A stretch of 8,481 nt of DNA from Ardenticatenales bacterium (GTDB lineage: Bacteria > Chloroflexota > Anaerolineae > Promineifilales > UBA4811). The position numbers and the translations under genes are program-made. The notes below the pieces were generated by a model, which had not been told where the DNA came from, ran no database searches, and saw only the letters and a list, made by a program, of their open reading frames with translations. This document shows positions 1-6,846 of the stretch, one piece after another. Each line of letters starts with the position of its first letter. Position 1 is the stretch's first letter. The stretch spans positions 1 through 8,481 of the forward strand of contig DAOUVM010000085.1 in the NCBI GenBank assembly GCA_030667645.1, in the 5' to 3' direction.

Positions 1-737
1 CGCAGGTCAATTGTCTTTAGGTAGCGACGGCAGTTGCTACATACGTACAGGCGGTGGGGGCCGTTCTGTTCGGCATAGTACGACAGTTGGGAATGGTCGT
101 TGCTGTCGCAGAACGGGCAGCCCAGTCGCCTAAAGAGCCATTCATTGTTGCAGCGGGAGCAGAGCAGATAGCGCGCTCCCTCCTCTTGGGCGCTGAGCGA
201 AGAAAAGTCCGGTTGCCCACCACAGATCGGGCAATACCCCCGGCGCCACCCTTGTTCGTCCACGAGAGGGGCATAGGCCTCGGCGTATCCGCGCAAGAAT
301 GGCCGGAGCGTGTGCGTGAGGGCAAAGGCGTTCAAGCCCGATGGATCCTCGTCGGCCAGACTCCCTTCCACCATGAAATGGGACACCCAGGTTGCCAGCT
401 TTTCTGGACTCTTGTCCGGGATCTCGAGCAAGGCCGCCAGGCTGTCGGTCAGGTCTTGACGGTGGGCGGCCGCGATCTGGCAGACCTGGCGGTACAGGGC
501 AGCAAACGCCTCCCAGTCGAGCGACAGTTCCTTTCCACTGACGAGGGGCAGCCCCTGGCGTCGTCGTCGGGTCGCTTCCTCTGCGTCGAGCGCCGATTCC
601 ACCGGAGGTAGGTTGGCTCCTATCTGCGCCTCTAACAGAGCGATTTGCAGGTCCAGTACCTCGGCCCACTCGGGCATTTCCTCTCTCCCCAGGCAGAGTT
701 GTTCCAGGACTCGTTTATCGGTCGCGTGAATGGGCAT
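1..737 (-). CDS. fdhE: FdhE-family formate dehydrogenase maturation factor (C-terminus beyond the window)
   Basis: The frame is open from an ATG at 737 to the left edge (245 codons, no stop), so the C-terminus is missing. FdhE is a cytoplasmic rubredoxin-like accessory protein that binds Tat-exported formate dehydrogenase and is needed for its activity. Four CxxC pairs support the call: C169/C172, C193/C196, C207/C210 and C233/C236. They sit in contexts such as CPICGG, RYLLCSRC, CPFCDS and YVCSNCRRYLK, which match the paired zinc-ribbon or iron-binding core of E. coli FdhE. Residues 1-165 form the helical N-terminal part. E. coli FdhE is about 309 residues, so I expect a few dozen more. The ATG is chosen because GGAGA lies 5 nt upstream. 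It is the last gene of the formate dehydrogenase cluster but is separated from the membrane subunit by a terminator, so it is probably made at a lower level. Function is confident; the end is unknown. Confidence 0.93.
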   Translation of the reverse strand, partial: MPIHATDKRVLEQLCLGREEMPEWAEVLDLQIALLEAQIGANLPPVESALDAEEATRRRRQGLPLVSGKELSLDWEAFAALYRQVCQIAAAHRQDLTDSLAALLEIPDKSPEKLATWVSHFMVEGSLADEDPSGLNAFALTHTLRPFLRGYAEAYAPLVDEQGWRRGYCPICGGQPDFSSLSAQEEGARYLLCSRCNNEWLFRRLGCPFCDSNDHSQLSYYAEQNGPHRLYVCSNCRRYLKTIDL

Positions 738-789
738 TGTCTCTCCAGTTGTCAGGATTGCGGTTCGCAAGCGCTTGATGTTGCAGCGG

Positions 790-828
790 AAAAAAAGTAC
801 AGGCCGGAGAGCATGCTCTCCGGCCTGT
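790..828 (-). terminator. Intrinsic terminator between the FDH membrane subunit and fdhE
   Basis: Bases 799-828 are a perfect 30-bp palindrome. As RNA it gives a 13-bp GC-rich stem (arms ACAGGCCGGAGAG and CTCTCCGGCCTGT) around a CATG tetraloop. On the minus strand it is followed after GTAC by seven U (790-796). There is no T-run on the plus-strand side, so it acts on minus-strand transcripts. It lies 55 nt after the stop of the membrane subunit and 62 nt before the fdhE ATG, within the same cluster. Confidence 0.88.
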
Positions 829-883
829 GTCAGAGGCCCTATCACCCATCGGGCGCCGGGTCTCCTTGCTCCTAGCCGGTCGC

Positions 884-2047
884 CTAGTGTCCTTCTTTCG
901 CCGTCTCCGGGAAGATGGGCAGCAGGCGTGCTGCAAAGTACCAGGCCAGTGCTACCGCAGCCAGCACCCCAAACTGAACCGAGTATTCTATCCAGGAAGG
1001 CGAGTAGCTGGCTACCTCGGACACCGCGGGCACCGTGTACTGGGTCACCGCCTGCGCCGTGAGGGTGGCGTTAAAGCGGTTCATAAAGACGCCCACTATG
1101 GCCATCAGCGACACGATGAACAGTCCGCCCTGGCTCGCTCGTATGCTGGCCCTCGAAAAGAGGACGATCGGCAGGATGACGCCAATGATCGTCTCGATCC
1201 AGAACCAGATGCTTTGAGAGTCAAAGGCAAAGACGGCCGCCATATCGCCGGTAAACAAGAGGTCTCCGCCTCGCACGACGAGGTAGAACACCCAGATCCA
1301 GATTGACCCCTTGGCGAGTCCGCCCAGCAGGTCTACCTCGACATCGCGGCCGAACGCCTTGCTGCCGAGTATCCAGACAAAGATGGTCGCCGCCAGGCCC
1401 ATGCCGATCGACGAAACGTAGAACAGCAACGGGAGGACCCACGTCCACCAGAGCTGATCCGTCTTGTTTGGTAGAGCCAGATAGAGGGTACCCAGAGTGG
1501 ATTGGTGCAGGGTGGAGAGGGTAACCCCAGCGATGACCAGCGGGATGGTGATCGAGTGGATCGCTTTGACGATGTTGGGCTTGTTGAACCGCTCAAAGAG
1601 CATGGGCGCGAACTCGAGCGCCAACACGGTTGTGTAGAGCAGCACGCACCAACTGATCTCAAAGAGGGGCGAGTGGTAGTTCCAAAAGACCACAAAACCC
1701 CAGAATCGGTCGGGCCGGCCCAGGTCGATCAGCAGAATGACCAGCACCGCCGTATAGCCCAGCAAGCCGGTGAGAACGGATGCGCGGGCGAGCGGCCGGT
1801 ACTGTTCCAGATTCAGGATGTAGATGACGGCAGCCAGAGTAAAGCCGGCGCCGGCAAACGCGATCAGGGAAAAGTCAAACCCGATCCACAGTCCCCAGGG
1901 AAAGGCATCCGAAAGGTTGGTCGTGGCGCCCAGGCCGACGACGAGCCGATAGATCCCCGTGCCAACGCCGAGCAAGGCCACCAGGGCCAGAATCGCCAGG
2001 ACAATCTTGCCGGTCGTAGATGGTTTGCGCATAGCCAAGGTTGTCAT
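884..2047 (-). CDS. hybB: HybB/NrfD-family quinone-reactive membrane subunit of formate dehydrogenase
   Basis: A 387-residue polytopic membrane protein with about ten hydrophobic segments. It matches HybB, the membrane subunit of E. coli hydrogenase-2, in several blocks: GLGATTNLSDAFPWGLWIGFD (about 38-58), DLGRPDR (108-114), LEFAPMLFERF (144-154), HQSTLGTLYL (181-190) and the C-terminal RLLPIFP. The HybB/NrfD family binds quinone and, unlike FdnI of E. coli FDH-N, carries no haem. By position it takes electrons from the beta subunit and passes them to menaquinone or ubiquinone. The ATG lies 2 nt after the beta stop codon and GAGGAAGG precedes it, so translation is probably coupled. It is a paralogue of the protein at 6909-8093: 27 of 32 residues agree over the GLGATTNLSDA block. 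It has about 8 extra residues near 336-346, just before the shared ASYSP motif. The hybB symbol marks the family; its job here is in formate dehydrogenase. Confidence 0.92.
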   Translation of the reverse strand: MTTLAMRKPSTTGKIVLAILALVALLGVGTGIYRLVVGLGATTNLSDAFPWGLWIGFDFSLIAFAGAGFTLAAVIYILNLEQYRPLARASVLTGLLGYTAVLVILLIDLGRPDRFWGFVVFWNYHSPLFEISWCVLLYTTVLALEFAPMLFERFNKPNIVKAIHSITIPLVIAGVTLSTLHQSTLGTLYLALPNKTDQLWWTWVLPLLFYVSSIGMGLAATIFVWILGSKAFGRDVEVDLLGGLAKGSIWIWVFYLVVRGGDLLFTGDMAAVFAFDSQSIWFWIETIIGVILPIVLFSRASIRASQGGLFIVSLMAIVGVFMNRFNATLTAQAVTQYTVPAVSEVASYSPSWIEYSVQFGVLAAVALAWYFAARLLPIFPETAKEGH

Positions 2048-2049
2048 GG

Positions 2050-2823
2050 TTATCCTTCCTCCTCTGCGGCTTGACTCTTTTTCTTGGTTAGCCAGTAGAG
2101 GCCACTCAACACGCCGACGGCGGCGGCTAGCGTCACCGGGGTCGCATTCATGATGACAGAGCTAGCGTAATCCATTGGCTCTCCATCAAGCATGGGGAAG
2201 CCGAGTTCCTCAAAGGGAACAGGGGAGATGTAGAGCCAGGAGGTTCCGCCGGCTTCCTTTTCGCCATAGATGTGCCCATGGTACTTGTGCGGGCGGGCGT
2301 TGATGCGACGGTGAGCCTCGCTGATCATCTCGTGCCGGGTGCCCATGGTGAGCGCATCGGTCGGACATGCCTTGACGCAGGCGGTTTCGTATCCCTCTTC
2401 CGCCCGGTCAACGCAAAAGGTGCATTTGCGGATCAATCCCAGTGGCTTGTCCCACTCAAAGCTGGGCACGCCAAAGGGACAGCCGTACTGGCAGTAGCGG
2501 CAGCCGATGCATCGGCTGGCCTCATAGACGACAGGGCCCTCGGGTGTCTTTGTCAGAGCGCCCACTGTGCAGACTGCCACGCAGCCCGGGTGTTCGCAGT
2601 GCATGCACTGCCGCTTGGCAAAGACCCACTGTAGCCTGTCAGCTTGTTCCACCTCGTTGAACTGGACCACGGTCCAGGTATCGGCCGAAAAGGACGGCGG
2701 GTTGTCATAGGCGCCCAGACACTTGGTCTGTTCGGCCGGGTTGTCGTTCCAGGATTTGCAGGCGACCTGGCACGAGCGGCATCCGATGCATCGAGTCAGG
2801 TCAACTAGTACGGCGCGACTCAT
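2050..2823 (-). CDS. fdnH: Formate dehydrogenase beta subunit, four [4Fe-4S] clusters with C-terminal membrane anchor
   Basis: A 257-residue ferredoxin-like electron-transfer subunit of the FdnH/HybA type. Sixteen cysteines form four cluster motifs: C12/15/18/22, C73/76/81/85, C105/108/111/115 and C134/137/149/153. These are the spacings of beta subunits of complex iron-sulfur molybdoenzymes. A hydrophobic stretch at about 225-245 (NATPVTLAAAVGVLSGLYWL) followed by KKK is the single membrane anchor, as in FdnH. It should carry electrons from the alpha subunit to the HybB-type subunit. There is no signal peptide; this family is normally exported together with the Tat-tagged alpha subunit. The start overlaps the alpha stop as ATGA, with GGAGGT just upstream, so the two are translationally coupled. 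It is a paralogue of the partial protein at 8090-8481, which shares the last cluster motif, the HxYGExEGGTS segment and the anchor. Confidence 0.93.
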   Translation of the reverse strand: MSRAVLVDLTRCIGCRSCQVACKSWNDNPAEQTKCLGAYDNPPSFSADTWTVVQFNEVEQADRLQWVFAKRQCMHCEHPGCVAVCTVGALTKTPEGPVVYEASRCIGCRYCQYGCPFGVPSFEWDKPLGLIRKCTFCVDRAEEGYETACVKACPTDALTMGTRHEMISEAHRRINARPHKYHGHIYGEKEAGGTSWLYISPVPFEELGFPMLDGEPMDYASSVIMNATPVTLAAAVGVLSGLYWLTKKKSQAAEEEG

Positions 2824-5800
2824 TCTACACCTCCCTTCTTCACCCGAACAAGGAATGCCTTGTACTCGGGGATCGTGGTGTTCGCATCACCGACGTGCGG
2901 GGTGAGCTTGTTGGCGCTATCCCCAACACTGAGACCCTTGAATCCCCAGTGCCACGGCATGCCAATCTGGTGAACCGTCTTACCCATAATGGTAAAGGGC
3001 TTGAAACGCTTGGTGATGATCGCGGCCGCCTGGATCGAGCCACGCTTGGACTCTATCGTGACCACTTCGGCGTTGTTGATGCCCAACTCGGCCGCCAGTT
3101 CCACGCTCATCTCTATGAACATTTCCGGCATCAGTTCCACCAGCCAGGGCATGTTACGCGTCATCGCTCCCGCTTGCCAGTGCTCAGTGACCCGGTAGGT
3201 GGTAGCCACGATCGGATATTCATCCGGTGTGCCGAACTCATCCGGCCGCCAGATGGTGATGGCCGGGTTGTTCTGGGTGCCGGAGAACGGGTGCGGATTG
3301 AGCGGGCTCTCCATCGGCTCATAGTGCTCCGGGAACGGGCCGTCAGTCCGGCCGGGGCCAAAGATGTGAGCGAACCCTTCGGGCTTCATGATGAACGGAT
3401 AGCGGGTCCCTTCCATGTTCATGGGCGCCCAACCGCCATCAGGAACGTCTCCCTCCCAATTGCCCTCCGGGCCGGTCCACCGAATGACAAAGTCCTCTTC
3501 GTCCCAGGGGTTGCCGTCCAGGTCTACCGAAGCGCGGTTGTAGATGATGCGCCTATTGATCGGCCAACACCAGGACCACTTGGAGTACAAGCCGATCCCA
3601 GCCGGATGATAGTCGACGTTGTCGCGCCACTTTTGGCGATTGCCGTCGGTTTCGTTGTAGGATTGGGTGTACAGCCAGTTCGAGGACGAGGTGCTGCCGT
3701 CGGCCATCAGGTGGCCAAACGTTCCCATCAGTTTGCCCTCGTCGTATCTGACCGATCCGTCGTCGTTCTTGATGGTCGTTTCGGCCCAGCCGTTGATCTC
3801 GCGCGAGACGAGGTCCACTAGACTGTCCGCACCGCGCGGCAGCGGGTTGGCATCGTACCATCCCTTCCAGCGCAGCTTGGTGATGGGATCGGGCACTGCG
3901 CCCCCATCTTTCTCATAGAGATCGACCAGCTCGACCATCAACTCTTTGATGATGTCGAGGTCAGGGAGCGCCTCGCCGAGGGCGTCGACGGCCTGCCAGC
4001 GCCACTGGCTCCAGCGGCCGCTGTTCACAACCGATCCTTCCTTCTCATAGGCCGCGGCGGCCGGTAGTGCAAAGACCTCGGTCTGGATGCCGGCCGCGCC
4101 TCCGGCCGCCGGATCCTGCCAGAACGCGCCGGTCTCTGTCTCCCACAGGTCCACCGATACCAGCCAATCGAGGTTCTTCAACGCCCCTCGCTCGGCGTTA
4201 CTGTTCGGGCCACCAACGGCCGGATTCTGTCCCCAGCAGAACAGCCCCTTGATGTCGCCCTTGGCCATCGCCTCAAAGAGCGGAATGTGAGAATAGTTGG
4301 TGCCGGGATTGAGCTTGGGCAGCCACTCGTAGCCGAAATCATTGGCCTCGGTGGCATTGTCCCCGTACCAGGACTTTAGCAGGCTGACAAAGTACTTGGG
4401 GTAGTTTAGCCACCAACTGGCGCTCTTGGGGTCAAAAGTAGCGAATCCGGCCAACTTGGCATCCAGGTGATCCTGCAGCATAGGTTGCGCCGCGTTGGGC
4501 GGTGCCAGGTAGCCGGGCAAGATGTGGTACAGCAGGCAGTGATCAGTGGATCCCTGCACATTGGCCTCGCCGCGCAGTGCGTTGATGCCCCCGCCTGCCA
4601 CGCCGATGTTGCCCAGCAAGAGCTGGAGAATGGAGTAGGAACGGATGTTCTGGGTGCCGTGGGTGTGCTGCGTGGTGCCCATGGCATACATGATGGTCCC
4701 GGATCTCCCTCTCGGTCCAGAGCGATGGGCATAGGTCTCACAGACCTGGAGGTAGATCTCCAGGTCGGTACCGGTGACGCCACAGACCGTCTCGGGATCG
4801 TATCGCTCGAACTGCTTTTTGAGGAGTTGAAAGACACAGTTGGGGTCCTGGAGCGTCGGATCCTTGAGCGGGATGCCGTTCTGGTCCTTTTGCCACGTCC
4901 AGGTGGATTTGTCATACTTGCCGAAATTAGGGTCGGCATCGCCGGGACTAAAGCCGGAGAACTTGCCGTCCAGATCGGGCGCACCTTTGAATTCGGGGTC
5001 TATCAAAAAGGCGGCATTGGTGTATTCCCGAACGTACGTCATGTTGTACCGGCCGGGGTTCTGTTCCATGTCCTTGAGCACCCACCGGATCATCCCACCG
5101 ACAAACGCAATGTCGGTGCCCGACCGCATGGCGGCATAGATGTCGGCCTTGGATGAGGAACGGGTTAGGCGGGGATCGACGGAGATGAGGGTGGCGCCAT
5201 TCTCCTCCATGGCCTTGGTGACCCACTTGAAGGAGATGGGGTGGTTTTCGGCCGCGTTGCTGCCGATAATCAGGATACAGTCACTGTTCTGAAGATCACA
5301 CCAGTGATTGGTCATTGCTCCTCTACCGAACGACTCTGCCAGAGCCGCAACAGTGGAGCTGTGTCATATGCGCGCCTGGTGTTCAATGTACACCAGGCCC
5401 ATTGACCTCAATGCCTTGACCAGCAACGCACACTCTTCGCTGTCGAGGGCAGCGCCCCCGAACGATGCGATTGCTTCGAGCCGGTTGACCGTTCGCCCTT
5501 GATCATCCTGGGCAATAAAGTTTTCATCACGCGTGGCCTTGACCCGCTTGGCAATCTCGCTGATTGTCCAGCCCCAGTCCTTTTCCTGCCAGGTGTCACT
5601 CCCCGGCGCTCGATACATGGGCTTGGTCAGTCTCTTGGGGTTGGGCTTGCCGTCGACTGTATTGAGCTGCGCCAGGGCCATCCCCTTGCTGCACAAGCTC
5701 CCCCGATTGATGGGGTGGTCGGGGTCTCCCTCCAAATTGACCACCAGACCATCCTGGGCGGCCACAATGGCGCCACAACCTACGCCGCAAAAGCAGCATA

Positions 5801-5936
5801 TAGTAGGCGTCTCGCCGATCGGTTTGTGCAACGGGTAGCTATATGCACCCGTTGCCAGGGCGGTTCCCGAGGGAAGAAATAGCCCCCCGGTTGCCACCCC
5901 AGAGATCTTGAGGAAATCTCTTCGGCTTAGATCCAT
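2820..5936 (-). CDS. fdnG: Formate dehydrogenase-N type alpha subunit, selenocysteine-containing (UGA read through)
   Basis: Catalytic molybdopterin subunit, 1038 residues if the in-frame UGA at 5364-5366 is read as selenocysteine (E. coli FdnG has 1015). It oxidises formate to CO2 at a Mo/W bis-MGD centre. The N-terminus has a Tat signal (SRRDFLK, residues 4-10, then a hydrophobic stretch to about 30), so it acts outside the membrane. C47, C50, C54 and C82 bind a [4Fe-4S] cluster, and K84 is the conserved electron-transfer lysine. Sec191 sits in HQARI-U-HSSTVA and is followed by the conserved His192. Downstream are FGRGAMTNHW, GSNAAENHP, the TQHTHGTQNIR block and a C-terminal molybdopterin-dinucleotide-binding domain (about 911-1034) ending PHVGDAN and PEYKAFLV. 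The ATG is fixed by AAGGAGGT 9 nt upstream. The frame is continuous across the UGA, with Met208 at 5315. Without recoding it would be called as a 190-residue fragment and an 831-residue protein lacking the Tat signal and cluster. Beta overlaps its stop by 4 nt. Confidence 0.95.
5325..5366 (-). promoter_or_regulatory. Selenocysteine UGA codon and candidate bacterial SECIS hairpin
   Basis: The UGA (5364-5366) lies inside the formate dehydrogenase reading frame at the position of Sec in FdnG and FdhF. Bacterial SECIS elements form a hairpin right after the UGA inside the coding sequence. Here, starting 11 nt after the UGA, CTGTTG can pair with TGGCAG (5336-5353) around the hexaloop CGGCTC. The geometry resembles the apical hairpin of E. 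coli fdhF. However, three of the six pairs are G-U, and the loop has GGC where E. coli has GGU. The recoded codon is near certain from protein homology; the exact SECIS fold is tentative. Confidence 0.75.
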
Positions 5937-5945
5937 TATTGATCT

Positions 5946-5953
5946 ACCTCCTT
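5946..5953 (-). promoter_or_regulatory. Strong ribosome binding site of the formate dehydrogenase alpha gene
   Basis: AAGGAGGT lies 9 nt before the ATG at 5936. It is a near-perfect match to the anti-Shine-Dalgarno sequence. It decides the start directly ahead of the Tat signal peptide. Confidence 0.85.
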
Positions 5954-6022
5954 GATACCTGCAACACTAGATGAAAAGAGTCAATCGTCAGGTCTCCCGT
6001 GCACACTGGCCGGAACGCGAAC

Positions 6023-6056
6023 TGCGCTCATTACCCCGATCTTGAGCCGGGGCGCA
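6023..6056 (-). repeat. Two-tier hairpin in the formate dehydrogenase leader
   Basis: On the minus strand, TGCGC pairs with GCGCA as the outer 5-bp stem and CCCG pairs with CGGG as the inner 4-bp stem, closing the loop GCTCAAGAT. A one-sided GTAATGA bulge on the 3' side separates the two stems. There is no U-run after it, so it is not an intrinsic terminator. An asymmetric purine-rich bulge between two GC stems suits a protein- or ligand-binding RNA fold, but the function is unknown. Confidence 0.4.
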
Positions 6057-6126
6057 GGTGCCAGTAGTGCCGCACAAGGGCGCTCGTAAAGAGTCTGAAT
6101 GGGGAGGCATCTGTCTGGCATGGGTT

Positions 6127-6201
6127 GGTTCGATAGTCACCTCCTGGGTGCTTGCCATCGACCGGGGGCAAACGCGGCATATGTTGGGGGCCCACCCGGT
6201 C
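6127..6201 (-). repeat. Two mutually exclusive stems in the formate dehydrogenase leader
   Basis: Stem 1 is a perfect 7-bp pairing of GACCGGG (6195-6201) with CCCGGTC (6160-6166). Stem 2 is a bulged hairpin at 6127-6163: GGT/ACC, a one-base bulge, CGAT/ATCG, an internal loop, and CACC/GGTG closing a CAGGA loop. Bases 6160-6163 belong to both, so the RNA cannot hold both complete stems at once. This is the layout of a conformational switch, although short stems can also overlap by chance. Confidence 0.4.
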
Positions 6202-6268
6202 ATTTCTCTCAACGACGTTTTTTCCTCTTGTGGCTCGTTCGACGGTCCGAACCACTGCCTACCTATGT

Positions 6269-6296
6269 AGTATAGGAGGCGGCTATGGATTGTCTA
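6269..6296 (-). promoter_or_regulatory. Candidate sigma70-type promoter of the formate dehydrogenase operon
   Basis: TAGACA (6291-6296, 5 of 6 to TTGACA), a 16-bp spacer and TATACT (6269-6274, 5 of 6 to TATAAT) on the minus strand. The expected start is near 6262, between the cold-shock terminator and the alpha gene. An imperfect inverted repeat (GCCTACCTA at 6257-6265, TAGGAGGC at 6273-6280) covers the -10 and start point and could be an operator. Confidence 0.45.
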
Positions 6297-6394
6297 TGGC
6301 TAGTTTGAGCCATTTGCCACCGCAGGACAATGGGCGGCAACTGGGGATGGATCCCGGCCCGATGGCCCCGGGCAGTGGCTGGATACGAGGTCAG
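6297..6394. other. Spacer between the FDH promoter and the csp terminator, nothing recognised
   Basis: About 100 bases without a supportable gene, RNA or repeat. Together with the leader and the csp terminator it completes the noncoding stretch of roughly 520 bases from 5937 to 6458. Upstream activator sites for the formate dehydrogenase promoter could lie here, but I see no clear motif. Confidence 0.5.
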
Positions 6395-6441
6395 AAAACA
6401 GAAAGAGCCCTCCGCTTCTGGCGGAGGGCTCTTTCTGTTTT
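6395..6441 (-). terminator. Strong intrinsic terminator of the cold-shock gene
   Basis: A perfect 21-bp inverted repeat (arms 6395-6415 and 6421-6441) around a 5-nt loop. The stem core is GAGCCCTCCGC/GCGGAGGGCTC. The outer ends are A-rich on one side and T-rich on the other, so either strand would carry a U-rich 3' arm. It starts 17 nt after the csp stop codon and should insulate the formate dehydrogenase promoter from csp transcription. Confidence 0.92.
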
Positions 6442-6458
6442 ACTGTCTATGATGAGGT

Positions 6459-6674
6459 CTAGATCTTTCGCACGTTGGTGGCCGACGGGCCTTTGGCGCC
6501 TTGCTCAACTGAAAACTCAACGCGGTCGCCTTCCACCAAGCTGCGGAACCCGGCCCCTTCAATGGCAGAGTGATGCACAAAGACATCATCCGCTCCCTCT
6601 CGAGCTATAAACCCATAGCCCTTTGCATCGCTGAACCACTTGACGGTTCCGTTCTCCATCACACTCTCACTCAT
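6459..6674 (-). CDS. csp: Cold-shock domain protein (CspA family)
   Basis: A 71-residue single-domain RNA/DNA-binding protein of normal family length. It shows the nucleic-acid-binding motifs RNP1 (KGYGFI, residues 18-23) and RNP2 (VFVHH, residues 31-35), after the typical NGTVKWF start and before the FRSLVEGDRVEF strand pair. Such proteins melt RNA secondary structure and act as RNA chaperones or antiterminators in the cytoplasm. The ATG at 6674 is preferred because AGAGGAGA lies about 10 nt upstream; an internal Met6 start is possible. It is a single-gene unit with its own promoter and terminator, between two respiratory modules. A functional link to them is not shown. Confidence 0.96.
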   Translation of the reverse strand: MSESVMENGTVKWFSDAKGYGFIAREGADDVFVHHSAIEGAGFRSLVEGDRVEFSVEQGAKGPSATNVRKI

Positions 6675-6811
6675 GTCTCAAGGTCTCCTCTCGCCCTGAA
6701 CAAAAAAACACGTGCCGCATTGTCTGTTCCAGGTGCAAAAGAAAACCGCTCAGCGAGCAAGCCTGGGCGGGGTGTTCTTATCATCCGAAACATAACCTGC
6801 AACATCCTATT
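6675..6811 (-). promoter_or_regulatory. Long 5' leader of the cold-shock gene
   Basis: If transcription starts about 7 nt after the -10 box, the untranslated leader is about 137 nt. The length is like E. coli cspA mRNA, whose leader of about 160 nt acts as a temperature-responsive element. I do not see the E. coli cold-box sequence. A U7 tract (6702-6708) lies in the leader without a strong preceding stem. Thermal control is inference from family and leader length. Confidence 0.45.
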
Positions 6812-6817
6812 GCAGAC

Positions 6818-6846
6818 AATATAACCTATTTTCTCGACCTAGTCAA
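6818..6846 (-). promoter_or_regulatory. Sigma70-type promoter of the cold-shock gene
   Basis: TTGACT (6841-6846) and TATATT (6818-6823), each 5 of 6 to consensus, with an ideal 17-bp spacer on the minus strand. It lies in the 234-bp gap between the second hybB stop and the csp start. Confidence 0.75.

Larger units (their letters stand above)
5937..6262 (-). promoter_or_regulatory. Long structured 5' leader of the formate dehydrogenase operon (candidate regulatory RNA)
   Basis: There is no convincing gene between the cold-shock unit and the alpha start. If transcription begins near 6262, the operon has a leader of about 326 nt. By eye it holds several hairpins: a long-range stem GACCGGG/CCCGGTC, a bulged hairpin at 6127-6163, and a two-tier hairpin at 6023-6056. 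I do not recognise a known riboswitch class. The Moco, cobalamin and glycine classes were considered, and no full consensus was seen. Its place ahead of a molybdenum/selenium enzyme makes a metal, cofactor, formate or redox signal plausible, but this is inference. Confidence 0.4.

Noticed and set aside
142..669. Minus-strand open frame of about 175 codons overlapping the left end
   Set aside because: Its translation is Arg/Gly/Pro-rich with no domain. The other frame of the same strand encodes FdhE with four CxxC motifs.
827..2074. Long plus-strand open frames opposite the membrane subunit
   Set aside because: They are antisense shadows of hybB; their translations are low-complexity charged sequence without family features.
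2895..3821. 308-codon plus-strand open frame opposite the formate dehydrogenase alpha gene
   Set aside because: The alpha frame on the other strand is strongly conserved, and the plus-strand product shows no recognisable motif.
5316..5366. Premature stop or frameshift making the formate dehydrogenase gene a pseudogene
   Set aside because: The frame is unchanged across the UGA, and the residues on both sides are the conserved formate dehydrogenase Sec context. Recoding explains it fully.
5970..5990. TTGACT ahead of the alpha gene as its promoter
   Set aside because: No credible -10 box lies 16-18 bp downstream, and the start would fall on the ribosome binding site.
6120..6150. GGTTCGA motif as a tRNA T-arm (possible selC)
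   Set aside because: The flanking bases do not form a T-stem, and no acceptor or anticodon arms could be found.
6031..6270. Small open frames on both strands in the leader (about 70-74 codons)
   Set aside because: No good ribosome binding site or recognisable protein features, and they overlap the predicted RNA stems.
6284..6307. Plus-strand mini-ORF of seven codons (MDCLWLV) after a GGAGG
   Set aside because: A ribosome binding site with a short frame could be a leader peptide, but no plus-strand gene follows, so it is most likely chance.
6702..6714. U7 tract in the csp leader as an attenuator terminator
   Set aside because: Only weak pairing precedes it (a CACGTG palindrome), not a stable GC stem.
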